Below are positions 51,125-60,458 of a DNA stretch of 63,999 nt, piece by piece. The DNA is taken from the NCBI GenBank assembly GCA_030430845.1, contig JAUIKE010000027.1, positions 1 through 63,999 of the forward strand, in the 5' to 3' direction. The notes under the pieces were generated by a model. The model was given only the letters and a program-made list of their open reading frames with translations. It did no database searches and was not told the DNA's origin. The translations under genes were made by a program, and so were the position numbers. Position 1 is the first letter of the stretch. Each line of letters opens with the position of its first letter. This DNA is from Bacteroidia bacterium (lineage in GTDB: Bacteria > Bacteroidota > Bacteroidia > Chitinophagales > Saprospiraceae).

Positions 51125-52927
51125 TTGATAACCTTGAGCTTGTAAATGAAACAACTCCGCATATTTCCCATCTTGCTCAATCAACTCTTCGTGACTACCA
51201 TATTCAAGGATCTGGCCGTGTTCCAGAAACAAGATGCGATCGGCCATCCGGACGGTGGAAAAGCGATGCGAAATTAAGACCGCCGTTTTACCCTCAATCA
51301 GTTTAGCAAATCGTTGGAATACTTCATGTTCGGCACGGGCATCCAGAGCAGAGGTGGGCTCGTCTAGTATCAGCAGCTGAGCTTCGCGCATATAAGCTCT
51401 GGCAAGAGCTACCTTTTGCCATTGTCCGCCGCTGAGCTCCACTCCTTTATCAAACCTTTTGCCAAGAACTTGTTCGTACTGATCAGGAAGCTCTTCGACT
51501 ACCTGATCGGCCAGGCTTTTAACGGCCGCTTCTTTAATACTTTCTAATTGGTCCAAATCGTCAATATTACCAATGGCAATATTTTCGGATACCTTTAATT
51601 GAAACTTAATATAGTCCTGGAAAATAATACCAATATTTTGCCGAAGGCTATTCAGCTCTATATCTTTGATATCGATCCCATCGATTAAAATTCGTCCTTC
51701 AGTAGGCTCATACAAACGGGCCAGCAATTTAACCAAAGTGGTCTTGCCTGCTCCGTTTTCCCCTACCAGGGCTAATTTTTCGCCGGCCTGAAGGTGAAAA
51801 TTCAGATGGCGAACCGCCCATCTTTTACTATTAGGATACTGAAAACCTACGTTTTCAAAAGTAAAGCCCGATTGAAGCTTTTCCGGGAACGACTGACTGT
51901 TGGGAACTGAAGCGATCTGTGGTTGTAATTCAAAAAAGTCAAAAAGATCCTGCAGGTACAAGGCACTTTCCGTAATCCGGGAGAATCGACTCATGATGGA
52001 TTGCAGCATGGATTGCATGCGGCTGAATGAGCCAGCCAGGAAGGTCAGCGTACCCACCGTAATGACCGCACTAATGGTTTGAAGAATTATGAATACATAA
52101 GCTCCGTAATAAGCTAAAGACCCAATCGCAGATAACACAATCCCCCAGCTGGCTCTGCTAACCGCAATTTTCCGGTTGGCTTTATAAAATTGATCAGCGA
52201 GGGTTTCAAAACGGCGAGCCAGAAAATCAGAAAGATTAAAGGTTTTAACTTCTTTGGCAGTGGCATCGCTCGCGCCTATGTAACGGATATAGTCTAACTC
52301 TCGTCGCTCAGGCGTCCAGCTACGTGTAAGGGAATATGATCGCTGATTAAAATGAGATTCCCCTAAGAACGAAGGGATGACCGCTATAATCAGCAATAGG
52401 ATCAGCCAGGGATTGAAGGCGATCAAGCCGGCCCCAAGGAAAAGAATGGTAATGATGTCTTGTAATTGTGACAAGACCAGCGACATCAGTACTGTCCGGC
52501 CATTCGTTTGGCGGCGAGCCCTCTCAAGCTTATCATAAAAGGCGGGGTTCTCAAATTGGTATAGGTCCAGCGTAGCGGCATGGCGGATCAACTCTACTGA
52601 GGTTTTGTTGGAAAAAAGATCTCCCAACAGACTGTCCAGCAGGGTGAGCACACGATTGATCAGGTCAGATAACACCACCAGCGCAAGTTCCAATCCTACC
52701 ATTGTCCAGAGGTATTGCGTGCTCCCATCCTGTACATCGATCAGCCTGATGACTTCATCAATGATTTCTTTCCCAACCCAGAGTGTTGCCAGTGGAATCC
52801 CCGCTTTAATGAAGCGCAGGGCAATATTGCCGAGGGTCATATACTTATTGGTCTCCCAGATAAGCCTGAAAAAACGCGGCAAATGGCGAAGGGCGGAAAA
52901 CTGTTCTGATAATCCTTCTTTCGGCAT
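51122..52927 (-). CDS. ABC exporter, fused membrane and ATPase domains
   Basis: 601 residues. Membrane half of about six helices to about residue 330, then the ATPase with Walker A GENGAGKTTL, Q-loop IIFQDYIKFQ, signature LSGGQWQK, Walker B LLILDEPTSALD and H-loop ISHRF. This is the layout of MsbA-like type IV ABC exporters that work as homodimers or heterodimers. Substrate unknown; no partner ABC gene is adjacent. Single gene, flanked by family B repeats. Confidence 0.94.
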   Translation of the reverse strand: MPKEGLSEQFSALRHLPRFFRLIWETNKYMTLGNIALRFIKAGIPLATLWVGKEIIDEVIRLIDVQDGSTQYLWTMVGLELALVVLSDLINRVLTLLDSLLGDLFSNKTSVELIRHAATLDLYQFENPAFYDKLERARRQTNGRTVLMSLVLSQLQDIITILFLGAGLIAFNPWLILLLIIAVIPSFLGESHFNQRSYSLTRSWTPERRELDYIRYIGASDATAKEVKTFNLSDFLARRFETLADQFYKANRKIAVSRASWGIVLSAIGSLAYYGAYVFIILQTISAVITVGTLTFLAGSFSRMQSMLQSIMSRFSRITESALYLQDLFDFFELQPQIASVPNSQSFPEKLQSGFTFENVGFQYPNSKRWAVRHLNFHLQAGEKLALVGENGAGKTTLVKLLARLYEPTEGRILIDGIDIKDIELNSLRQNIGIIFQDYIKFQLKVSENIAIGNIDDLDQLESIKEAAVKSLADQVVEELPDQYEQVLGKRFDKGVELSGGQWQKVALARAYMREAQLLILDEPTSALDARAEHEVFQRFAKLIEGKTAVLISHRFSTVRMADRILFLEHGQILEYGSHEELIEQDGKYAELFHLQAQGYQ

Positions 52928-52998
52928 CTAGTTTTTACTTTTGTAAACCTTTGAAGAGAGGATTAAGTTTCTTATTAGGGTTTTCTGTTTATTTGTTG

Positions 52999-53110
52999 TT
53001 TGAACCGCGGATTTCCGCAGATTCAGCGGATGCCACGGAAATGATTTTTGGCCGAAAGCCAAAAATCCATCTGTGTAATCGGTTAAATCCGTAAAAATCC
53101 GCAGTTCAAA
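52999..53110. repeat. Family B hairpin repeat, copy 2
   Basis: TTTGAACCGCGG at 52999 closed by CCGCAGTTCAAA at 53110, with TTCCGCAGATTCAGCGGATG near the start and a central hairpin TTTTTGGCCGAAAGCCAAAAA. Very similar in plan to the copy at 50578-50688 and in the same orientation, with the rhodanese and ABC genes between them. Confidence 0.85.
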
Positions 53111-53196
53111 CACTCCAACAAAATCCAAAAATAAAAAACAACAAGTCACCCAGAACCCAAAAAACCAAAACCCTCTATCACGAGAATAAACTTACA

Positions 53197-55098
53197 ATGA
53201 ACAAAGAACTCGACAATCTCCTCCGGCTCCTCCAAATCGAAAAAGAAGAGGATCTGGAGCAATATAAAAAACTGATCGAAAGCCAGCCTTTGCAAGAACG
53301 AAAGGAAAAAGGATATACCTGGTATCCTGTTCATGTGGTTAAAAAAGGGTACACGATTGGAGACCGCGCTTTCGTAATTCTTGAAAAAGGGGGAAGTGAA
53401 GAGGAAGAGCACCATTTTCGTTCCGGTAAAACGGTCCGTTTATTTTCTCAACTTCCGGCAGCAGAGGGGGGCGAACGCAGTGGGGTGATACATTATGTCG
53501 ATAAAAATAAGATGAAGGTCATCCTGAATAGCCGGGAACTTCCTGAATGGATTGGCTTAGGGCAGGTAGGGGTGGATATTTTGTTCGATGATCGCACCTA
53601 TGTAGAGATGGAAAAAGCCCTGAAGCAGGTCATGGAAGCTAAGAATGGCCGATTGGCTGAATTAAAAGCGGTGTTAATGGGTAAACAAGCACCTTCTTTC
53701 CGGGGGAAGGAAAATGGGGTAGAGGGAGGAGGCCTGAACGATTCTCAGAATGAGGCCATCAATGAAATTTTGGCTGCCCGGGATGTGGCAGTTGTACACG
53801 GTCCTCCCGGAACCGGCAAAACGACCACCGTCGTTCAGGCAGTTAAGCTACTTTCCCGGGAGGAACCGAGTATTTTGGTGACTGCCCCCAGCAATACGGC
53901 CGTAGATCTACTGACAGAACGCCTGGTAAAGGAAGGTCTTAATGTAGTTAGGATAGGAAATATTTCCAGGGTAGATGAAGACATTGTCAGCCATTCTTTG
54001 GAAGTAATGGTGACCCGGCATCCCGACGCCAAGAACATCAAGAATATAAAAAAGCAGGCGGCCGAGGCCCGGCGGCGGGCCGGTCGTTATAAGCGAAAAT
54101 TCGGTAGAGAAGAGTATTTAAAACGCCGTGAACTTTATCAGGAAGCAAATGAACTGAGTGACTGGGCGAATCGCCTGGAAGATCAGCTTATTGATCGAAT
54201 TCTGGATGAAGCCCAGGTGATCACTTGTACCCTGGTAGGAGCCGCACACAAAGTACTTGATCGCAGAACATACCGAACCGTATTCATCGATGAAGCGGCC
54301 CAGGCTCTGGAACCGGCCAGCTGGATTCCAATTTTAAAAGCTTCCAGGGTTGTGTTGGCCGGAGATCCTTTTCAATTGCCTCCTACCGTAAAGTCCATAA
54401 AAGCAGAGAAAGAGGGATTTAACGTTACATTGATCGAAAAATGCCTGAAGCGGATTGAACGAACCAGTATGCTAAAGGTACAATACCGGATGAATGAGCA
54501 GATCATGGGGTTTTCCAATCAGCAGTTTTACGGGGGCTTGCTGCAGGCGGATGATACAGTGAAAGCCCATCGTTTGGAAATAGTAGATAATGAACCTTTT
54601 GTGTTTATTGATACGGCTGGTTGTGGGTTTGATGAAAAACTCCAGCCTACCTACCGGAGCCGATATAATCCGGATGAATTTCAAATCCTTTGCGAACATC
54701 TGTATCAACTGGTAGAAGAGTATCGGGAATTGGAACTGGCTTTCCCCGAAATCGCAATTATTTCACCGTACCGGGAGCAGGTGATGTACATGAAAAGTGA
54801 AGTAGAGGAAGACACGATTTTGAATGAATTGCCTTTGATCATACAAACGATTGATGGATTTCAGGGGCAGGAGAAGGATGTCGTATACATTTCTCTGGTG
54901 CGATCAAATGGGAAAGGAGAGGTTGGCTTTTTAAATGATTATCGGCGGATGAATGTGGCCCTTACCCGGGCGAGAAAGAAATTAGTGGTAGTAGGAGATA
55001 GTGCAACGATCGGGAGTTCAGAATTTTACCAGGACTTTCTGGAATATTGCGATAAAAACGGGAGTTATCGAACAGCCTGGGATTACATGAGGACTTAA
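53197..55098 (+). CDS. SF1 helicase, UPF1/IGHMBP2-like
   Basis: 633 residues. Walker A GPPGTGKT at residues 202-209, DEAA in the motif II position (FIDEAAQALEPASWIP), motif III GDPFQLPPTVKS, QYRMNEQIM, IDGFQGQEKDVVYISLVRSN and ALTRARKKLVVVGD, so the SF1B helicase core is complete. An N-terminal 200-residue part resembles the beta-barrel 1B domain of IGHMBP2-like proteins. It probably unwinds RNA or DNA; cellular role unknown. Single gene, ending in a terminator shared with gldN. Confidence 0.93.
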   Translation: MNKELDNLLRLLQIEKEEDLEQYKKLIESQPLQERKEKGYTWYPVHVVKKGYTIGDRAFVILEKGGSEEEEHHFRSGKTVRLFSQLPAAEGGERSGVIHYVDKNKMKVILNSRELPEWIGLGQVGVDILFDDRTYVEMEKALKQVMEAKNGRLAELKAVLMGKQAPSFRGKENGVEGGGLNDSQNEAINEILAARDVAVVHGPPGTGKTTTVVQAVKLLSREEPSILVTAPSNTAVDLLTERLVKEGLNVVRIGNISRVDEDIVSHSLEVMVTRHPDAKNIKNIKKQAAEARRRAGRYKRKFGREEYLKRRELYQEANELSDWANRLEDQLIDRILDEAQVITCTLVGAAHKVLDRRTYRTVFIDEAAQALEPASWIPILKASRVVLAGDPFQLPPTVKSIKAEKEGFNVTLIEKCLKRIERTSMLKVQYRMNEQIMGFSNQQFYGGLLQADDTVKAHRLEIVDNEPFVFIDTAGCGFDEKLQPTYRSRYNPDEFQILCEHLYQLVEEYRELELAFPEIAIISPYREQVMYMKSEVEEDTILNELPLIIQTIDGFQGQEKDVVYISLVRSNGKGEVGFLNDYRRMNVALTRARKKLVVVGDSATIGSSEFYQDFLEYCDKNGSYRTAWDYMRT

Positions 55099-55137
55099 AC
55101 AAAAAACCCTCGCCGAAGGCGAGGGTTTTTTGTTTAA
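55095..55137. terminator. Bidirectional terminator between helicase gene and gldN
   Basis: A 20-bp perfect stem (TTAAACAAAAAACCCTCGCC and complement, GAA loop) with T runs on both strands. The stop codons of both genes are inside. Confidence 0.95.
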
Positions 55138-55994
55138 TAAGTCCAGAGGTCGTGTTCGAAGTTGAAGATCTCCTGTTTGATACGGTCTGCCTCAAGCAGC
55201 AGGTCCATGCCTGACAGGTAATCCTCCAAGCGTCGATTGAAGACGTTGGATCTTTTGTATATGTAGCTGGAGAATAATCGCATCTCGAACAGGTTCTCCC
55301 AGGTAATTGGAGCCGCGTCATTTCCAGGAAGGAAAATTTCCTCTCTGGCGAGAATTCCGCGAGCTTCTGGATAATACACCCAGAACAAAACTTCTTCGTA
55401 CAAGAAGTTATCATTTTCGTCCTTCACATCGCGAATAGGAGCGATACCAAGGATGCGATGGTATAATCTGGAGGTCTGTTTGTCAAAGAAGACTACTTCC
55501 TTAATACGGTAGCGTGTAACCTCCAATGGGTTGAGGGTGTTCACTACAATTTCCGGCTCCGGCTCGTAGGTTTCGGGATTGATCCTCAGGATCGTATCCA
55601 CAGAAGCACCGATGGCTGCTACCTCATCCTTAGCAAGGGGAATGGTGAATTTATCGTTTTCCTGACTGTAAACGGTGATTTCTCCGTTCTTTGCCGCGTC
55701 CATCAAAACGGTGATGAAAGGGCGTTCTTCATAGCGGAAAACCAGGTTAAGCTTTTCGCGGGTGTCAATCACTCGCCAGATGCGTCTTTCCCACATGATA
55801 TCAGCTTCGCGAATTTGCTGGTAAGGAAGTAGGCGACGTTCTTTTACCAAACTTTTCTCAACGATATCATCAAGCGGAGGCCTCTTCTGAAGTGGTTCGC
55901 CGGATTCTGTCATGATGTTCTCGGGTTGTCCGTAGGCCAATCCACACAAGAATATTCCGAGCAGGCTACAAAAAAGTAGTCTAGTGATTTTCAT
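55134..55994 (-). CDS. gldN: Gliding/type IX secretion protein GldN (PorN)
   Basis: 286 residues with signal peptide (ending LAYGQ). GldN/PorN is the periplasmic protein that forms the ring with GldK/PorK at the outer membrane and meets GldM/PorM. Family features: IREADIMWERRIWRVIDTRE, RPFITVLMDAAKNGEI, YRIKEVVFFDKQTSRLYHRI and the C-terminal LLLEADRIKQEIFNFEHDLW. It is the last gene of the cluster and is separated from gldM by two hairpins. Confidence 0.95.
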   Translation of the reverse strand: MKITRLLFCSLLGIFLCGLAYGQPENIMTESGEPLQKRPPLDDIVEKSLVKERRLLPYQQIREADIMWERRIWRVIDTREKLNLVFRYEERPFITVLMDAAKNGEITVYSQENDKFTIPLAKDEVAAIGASVDTILRINPETYEPEPEIVVNTLNPLEVTRYRIKEVVFFDKQTSRLYHRILGIAPIRDVKDENDNFLYEEVLFWVYYPEARGILAREEIFLPGNDAAPITWENLFEMRLFSSYIYKRSNVFNRRLEDYLSGMDLLLEADRIKQEIFNFEHDLWTY

Positions 55995-56126
55995 TGTATT
56001 TTTGATTTAAATAGATGTACAACAGTGATATCTTTCTAACGCAAAAATTGTGGTGCTATTACATTTCTTTCAAAAATTATCTAAGAAGCTGTTAAAATTT
56101 AATTTTTAGAGCTTTTAGAAGTGGTC

Positions 56127-56172
56127 AAAAATAAAAGAATCAAATGGATTTCCATTTGATTCTTTTATTTTT
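56127..56172. terminator. Hairpin between gldM and gldN, part 1
   Basis: A 22-bp perfect stem (AAAAATAAAAGAATCAAATG onward) with a 2-base loop, followed by T runs. On the minus strand it lies between gldM and gldN, the second of two hairpins. Confidence 0.75.
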
Positions 56173-56188
56173 TTTGCTATTCAAAGGA

Positions 56189-56221
56189 CAAATATAAGCG
56201 GTCGGAGACCGCTTATATTTG
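56189..56221. terminator. Hairpin between gldM and gldN, part 2
   Basis: CAAATATAAGCGGTC with its complement and a 3-base loop, starting 2 bases after the gldM stop. With the hairpin at 56127-56172 it should reduce transcription into gldN or protect the gldM message end. Confidence 0.75.
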
Positions 56222-56222
56222 A

Positions 56223-57839
56223 TTATCTGATTGTAAACACCAGAGAGTTGATCTTACGAGTGATCTTATCTCCTGGGCACTTAGCTCTGATATTACGGAA
56301 GTAGTAGGTATCTCCGGCTTTGGCCTGTCTGATCATTCTGGACGACTTGTCGTCGAAAGTAGCACCGGCATTGGCATTGGTGATCACATCCTGATTTTTA
56401 GGCTGGTACACCATGTCGAAACCTACGATGTTACATCTGGCTTCAAAGTCGAAGTTATCCAACCAGGCGATGATACCGGCCTGTGCTTTGAAGGTACCGT
56501 TCTGTACCCCACCATCATTCAGGTTACCCAGACGGGCTACCGGGTCAGGGATCATTTTTACGCGGAATTCTTTCGTATCAGTCAAGCCACCACCACTTAC
56601 GGTAATTCTACAGTTCTGTGTTACTTCAGACACATTCACAACGAAGTTGTTACTACCTACTTTGCGGATCTTTCCACCACCACCGGAGATGCTAACTCTC
56701 AAATCGTTAGAAGATACGCCGGCTGCTGAAACAGATAGTGGGTTATCCACACCGATGTAGAATACATTCATCTTATCGGCAGAAACGGCCACAGAGCGTT
56801 CTCCTACCTCATAGCGGAAGGTTTTGGAATATGTCTCCGTTTCGTTAGTGAACGGGTTGGTAACGGAAATATCAACTTTGTATTCTTTTTCTCCAATAGA
56901 GCCGGGCGTAACGCTGTACTGCCCTTTACCATCAACGATCTTCAACGGCGATCCATTCACCCTCATAGAGATATTCTCAGCTGCCTGGCTGGAGAATGCA
57001 CTCAGGAAGACTTCTGCCGAATAAGTTTCTCCTTTGATGATGTAAGCTTTTTCAGTAGCGGCCACTGGTTCGAAGGCATCGAACTCGATCACCGTCTGAC
57101 CTACCTGCTTGGCAAGGAAGCCTAAGATAGTTGCTTCAGAGTTTTTGGCATCGTTCTGGAACTTTCTCAGGATCGGGTAACAAGCAGCCACGGGCATATG
57201 TCCGAATGTGAAATCGGACCAACTGGGCTTTTTGTATTCTTGCCAGGTTTCGTCGTCGATTGCCAGAGAAATCTGGTCTTTCAGCCCCTCGATCATTTGA
57301 GGCGTGATATTCGTTCCGTCGATTTTTAACTGAGCCACATTGTCAACAATCTCCACCAGTTTATTTCTGGTATCTTCAATACGCTGCTTAATTTCAGGGC
57401 CGATCGGTTCTTGCTGAACACCAAGGGCTTCCTGGCCGTCTACAAAGTATCGGGTAGGGATTTCCTTGTCGCGGTAGCGCTTTGGCTTGCCTGCTTTGGC
57501 TTTATCTTTGAAATCGTCGGGATAAAGGCCTCCGGCTTGTTCATCCAGTTCGCCTCTGATTTCGTCAATGTAATTAATGAAATCTGTTACTACAGATTGT
57601 GCTTCTCTGGAAGCAGTCAGAAGAGGCTTATAATTAGGCTTTTCTTCGACGGTGGCTTCCAAAGAGGTTATGATTTTTTCATTTGCTTCGCCTAGAACAT
57701 TATTCGTAGAGCTGATACTATCGTCCAGGGAGAAAAAGGCATTCATTACCTCGGCAGACACGTTCAGGGCCAGTAGCGCCGTCAACACCAGATACATCAG
57801 GTTGATCATGAGCTGCCGCGGTTCCTTTGGTATAGACAT
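56223..57839 (-). CDS. gldM: Gliding/type IX secretion protein GldM (PorM)
   Basis: 538 residues. GldM/PorM forms the periplasmic shaft of the type IX motor, anchored by one N-terminal transmembrane helix. The family opening is present (SIPKEPRQLMINLMYLVLTALLALNVSAEVMNAF), followed by four or five repeated beta-domains (for example GETYSAEVFLSAFSSQ and RSVAVSADKMNVFYIGVDN). It works with GldL/PorL below and GldN/PorN above. Length matches the family. Confidence 0.96.
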   Translation of the reverse strand: MSIPKEPRQLMINLMYLVLTALLALNVSAEVMNAFFSLDDSISSTNNVLGEANEKIITSLEATVEEKPNYKPLLTASREAQSVVTDFINYIDEIRGELDEQAGGLYPDDFKDKAKAGKPKRYRDKEIPTRYFVDGQEALGVQQEPIGPEIKQRIEDTRNKLVEIVDNVAQLKIDGTNITPQMIEGLKDQISLAIDDETWQEYKKPSWSDFTFGHMPVAACYPILRKFQNDAKNSEATILGFLAKQVGQTVIEFDAFEPVAATEKAYIIKGETYSAEVFLSAFSSQAAENISMRVNGSPLKIVDGKGQYSVTPGSIGEKEYKVDISVTNPFTNETETYSKTFRYEVGERSVAVSADKMNVFYIGVDNPLSVSAAGVSSNDLRVSISGGGGKIRKVGSNNFVVNVSEVTQNCRITVSGGGLTDTKEFRVKMIPDPVARLGNLNDGGVQNGTFKAQAGIIAWLDNFDFEARCNIVGFDMVYQPKNQDVITNANAGATFDDKSSRMIRQAKAGDTYYFRNIRAKCPGDKITRKINSLVFTIR

Positions 57840-57869
57840 GATTAATAATTTTTTTTATGGTTTAAATTC

Positions 57870-57906
57870 TTTATTAGATGTTGCACAAAGTGCAACATCT
57901 AATAAA
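57870..57906. terminator. Hairpin between gldL and gldM
   Basis: A 17-bp perfect stem TTTATTAGATGTTGCAC and complement with an AAA loop, between the gldL stop (57911) and gldM start (57839). Transcript must pass it to reach gldM. Confidence 0.8.
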
Positions 57907-57910
57907 ATTA

Positions 57911-58528
57911 CTACTGACGCACACTTGCCATGGCTGAGATCATGTTACCATACACATTGTTCAGAGAACTGTAGGCATTGTTCAGCTGGCCGATGTTTTT
58001 GTTCAGCGTAGTCAACTGCTCTTTGTACACCTTGGTATCTTCCAGGGAATCGCTCAGGTCGGCCATGGCTTCATTCAATTTAGAATAGAAGTTGCTCATT
58101 GCGCGGATCTGATCGCTTGTGCCGGAGAAATCTACTTCCTGAAGGGCTTTCAGAGAAGAGAGGCTGCGAGACATGGTCTGCAGTTCGGACAGCATACCAC
58201 CTAATTGTTGTTCTACTACTTCGCCGTTCAGGCCGGGCGTTTGATCAACGGGGCTGACCGCAACAGGGCCTGCAGCAAGTGGCTGTATAGGAGCATTGTA
58301 TTTATCCAGGCCTGGGTATAGTTTTTCCCAGTAATAATCTTTTTCTGGTCCGAGAATACCCAATAGAAGGAAGATAAAAGCTTCCGTCATCAAACCGATA
58401 ATAAGCATGGTACTGGCACCTTCCCAGCTTTCCAGTTTAAACAGGGCACCCAATAATACAACTGATGCACCAACACCAATAATCAAGTTTTTAAGATACT
58501 TGAAACCTTTTGACTTAAGAAAACTCAT
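57911..58528 (-). CDS. gldL: Gliding/type IX secretion motor protein GldL (PorL)
   Basis: 205 residues. GldL/PorL is the cytoplasmic-membrane motor stator with two transmembrane helices near the N-terminus, here YLKNLIIGVGASVVLLGALF and STMLIIGLMTEAFIFLLLGIL, the latter holding the conserved Glu used for proton flow. The rest is a cytoplasmic coiled-coil tail (LSELQTMSRSLSSLKALQEV). Start chosen at the only Met before the helices. Confidence 0.95.
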   Translation of the reverse strand: MSFLKSKGFKYLKNLIIGVGASVVLLGALFKLESWEGASTMLIIGLMTEAFIFLLLGILGPEKDYYWEKLYPGLDKYNAPIQPLAAGPVAVSPVDQTPGLNGEVVEQQLGGMLSELQTMSRSLSSLKALQEVDFSGTSDQIRAMSNFYSKLNEAMADLSDSLEDTKVYKEQLTTLNKNIGQLNNAYSSLNNVYGNMISAMASVRQ

Positions 58529-58766
58529 TTTGGGAATATTTAATTTAAAGGTTAGCTAATTAATATTTGTGAATAATTGAATTCTACACTGATATAATGA
58601 TCAAAACGAGAAAAGTAACATTTTGATCGCGCAAAAATTTAAAAAAGTTGGCATTTCACCAAAAAAAAATGTGCAACTTCTTGAAATTCACTGCTTTTTT
58701 AGGGGAAATAACGGTAATGGCAAGTAGTAAATTACTTTGAAGGCAAAATATTTTCTGCCTAAACGT

Positions 58767-58811
58767 AAAAAAAGGTTCTGCTGGTCAAACGGCCAACAGA
58801 ACCTTTTTTTT
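58767..58811 (-). terminator. Hairpin between gldK and gldL
   Basis: AAAAAAAGGTTCTG with its complement CAGAACCTTTTTTT, enclosing a second short TGG/CCA pair. It lies 18 bases after the gldK stop, before gldL. Followed by T run on the plus strand and A run on the minus strand. Confidence 0.8.
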
Positions 58812-58829
58812 GGAGGTCTTCCTGATCAA

Positions 58830-60083
58830 TTAAAACTGATCGTTGATGGATCGTCCCAGGAAGGTAAGCGCGCAACGGAATCCAATATACGACTTAGTCG
58901 TATCCTGGTACTCCCAATTGCGGGTTGCTGTCATCAGATAGTGCTTAACATCCTTCCAGGATCCGCCTCTTACTACTTTGCGTTTGAAGGCTTCAGGGTC
59001 TGAATCTAAAGCGTCATAACGCATATCGGGGTTCAGGTCGTGCAAGAAAGAATAGGAATTCTCATCAAAGGCAGATAAGGTCCATTCTGCAACATTGCCT
59101 GACATATTGTACAAACCATAATCATTGGGGAAATAAGCGTCGGCTTTTACGGTATACATTCCACCGTCTTCGGTGTAATTACCGCGGCCGGGCTTGAAGT
59201 TAGCCAACAAACATCCTTTTGAGTTCCGGATGTAGTAACCACCCCAAGGGTAAGGAGCTAATTCGTGGCCACCTCTGGCTGCATATTCCCATTCGTGCTC
59301 TGAAGGAAGACGATAATTCTCCGTGTTCACCGTTTTCTTAGGACGGTTGGCATTCCAGAATTGGGTACGCCAGTAGGCAAAAGCCTGAGCCATGTGCCAG
59401 TTTACACCAACAACCGGATAGTCGTCAAAAGCAGGGTGCCAGAAATAGTTTCTCGCCATCGGCTCATTGTAAGAGTAGCTGAAGTCGCGGATCCAAACGA
59501 GTGTGTCGGGATATACGTTCACTTCCTTACGCTTGATGAACTGCTCGCGAGGCGAGTCTTTTTTGTCGTGAGCGGCAGCCTGCCAGTCGAACCACATGTA
59601 TTCGTAGTTGAGTAAGCTCACATCAAATTGATTTCTTCCGGCAAACTGGTTGCTTCCCTGAAGAAACAGATCTCTGATATCTTCATTTTCCCAGTCGATG
59701 TCAACCGGCCAATCGATCTGGCGGTTTCCTTCATCATCTTCGATGAAGTATTCATCGTTGTCAGAAATGTTATAAACAACAACGGAGTCTCGTACCCAAT
59801 TGACAAACTGGCGGTACTCGTTGTTCGTAATTTCCGTATCATCCATGAAGAAGCCCTGGATAGATATTTCTTTGGGGCGCTGGACGAAGGTGTTGGTTAC
59901 ATCCTGGTCGCTAGCCCCTATATGCAGGGTACCTGAAGGCACGTAAACCATACCATAGGGGTTGATCCCTTTCCAAGTCGGTCTGTTAAGTACACCGAGA
60001 AGTTCACCCGATTGCTGTTTGCCACAGGAAGTAACCCCAGCAATAACGAGGAATACCAATAGAATTTTAAATAATTTTTTCAT
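58830..60083 (-). CDS. gldK: Gliding/type IX secretion lipoprotein GldK (PorK)
   Basis: 417 residues from the ATG at 60083; the frame to 60095 starts with a TTG and is less likely. GldK/PorK is an outer-membrane lipoprotein with a formylglycine-generating-enzyme-like (SUMF1) fold that forms the ring with GldN. Lipobox with Cys20 (IAGVTSC). The SUMF1-type motifs are GMVYVPSGTLHIGASDQ, DDTEITNNEYRQFVNWV, NYRLPSEHEWEYAARGG and RKVVRGGSWKDVKHYL. The sequence TESGNVAEWTLSAF variant (NMSGNVAEWT) is also present. Promoter-like boxes are at 60140-60170. Confidence 0.95.
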   Translation of the reverse strand: MKKLFKILLVFLVIAGVTSCGKQQSGELLGVLNRPTWKGINPYGMVYVPSGTLHIGASDQDVTNTFVQRPKEISIQGFFMDDTEITNNEYRQFVNWVRDSVVVYNISDNDEYFIEDDEGNRQIDWPVDIDWENEDIRDLFLQGSNQFAGRNQFDVSLLNYEYMWFDWQAAAHDKKDSPREQFIKRKEVNVYPDTLVWIRDFSYSYNEPMARNYFWHPAFDDYPVVGVNWHMAQAFAYWRTQFWNANRPKKTVNTENYRLPSEHEWEYAARGGHELAPYPWGGYYIRNSKGCLLANFKPGRGNYTEDGGMYTVKADAYFPNDYGLYNMSGNVAEWTLSAFDENSYSFLHDLNPDMRYDALDSDPEAFKRKVVRGGSWKDVKHYLMTATRNWEYQDTTKSYIGFRCALTFLGRSINDQF

Positions 60084-60458
60084 GTTAACACCCAAGTTTT
60101 CCTTCAGATTAAAGTATTAAAAATCTATTAAAGCGGTCGTAAAGATAGACTGTTTAAAAAAAATATGAAAATTAATTATTTCAAAAATGTCGGAGCATTA
60201 CGGTTAGGCTCTAAATGAATGTAAAATGGAGGAGATGTTCAATTATAAGGTTTGCAATAACCGGTTATTGATTAAGTATTCTCTACCTTCAAAACGTTCC
60301 TAGAACCGTACTCTGAAACAGTTATAACCGAAAAACGCCATTATTTCACAGATATTATCTCCGCCCTTCAATTTAATTAATGATTCTTCCGATTTCGGCT
60401 ATTTTTCTTTTTTATCTCCATCCTTCTTAAAAAGACGGCGAAAGGTAAAGAAAAATAA
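60084..60458. other. 375-bp spacer between porP/sprF-like gene and gldK
   Basis: Both genes read left. The region has the gldK promoter at 60140-60170 near its left end. I see no hairpin or RNA gene. Confidence 0.45.
60140..60170 (-). promoter_or_regulatory. Promoter-like sequence upstream of gldK
   Basis: Leftward: TTTC (60167-60170), 19-base spacer, TATCTTTA (60140-60147), the same pattern as at the ECF sigma gene and, with TAAGTTTG, at uvrA. The gldK ATG is 57 bases downstream. This would make gldK-L-M-N a transcription unit separate from porP. Confidence 0.6.
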
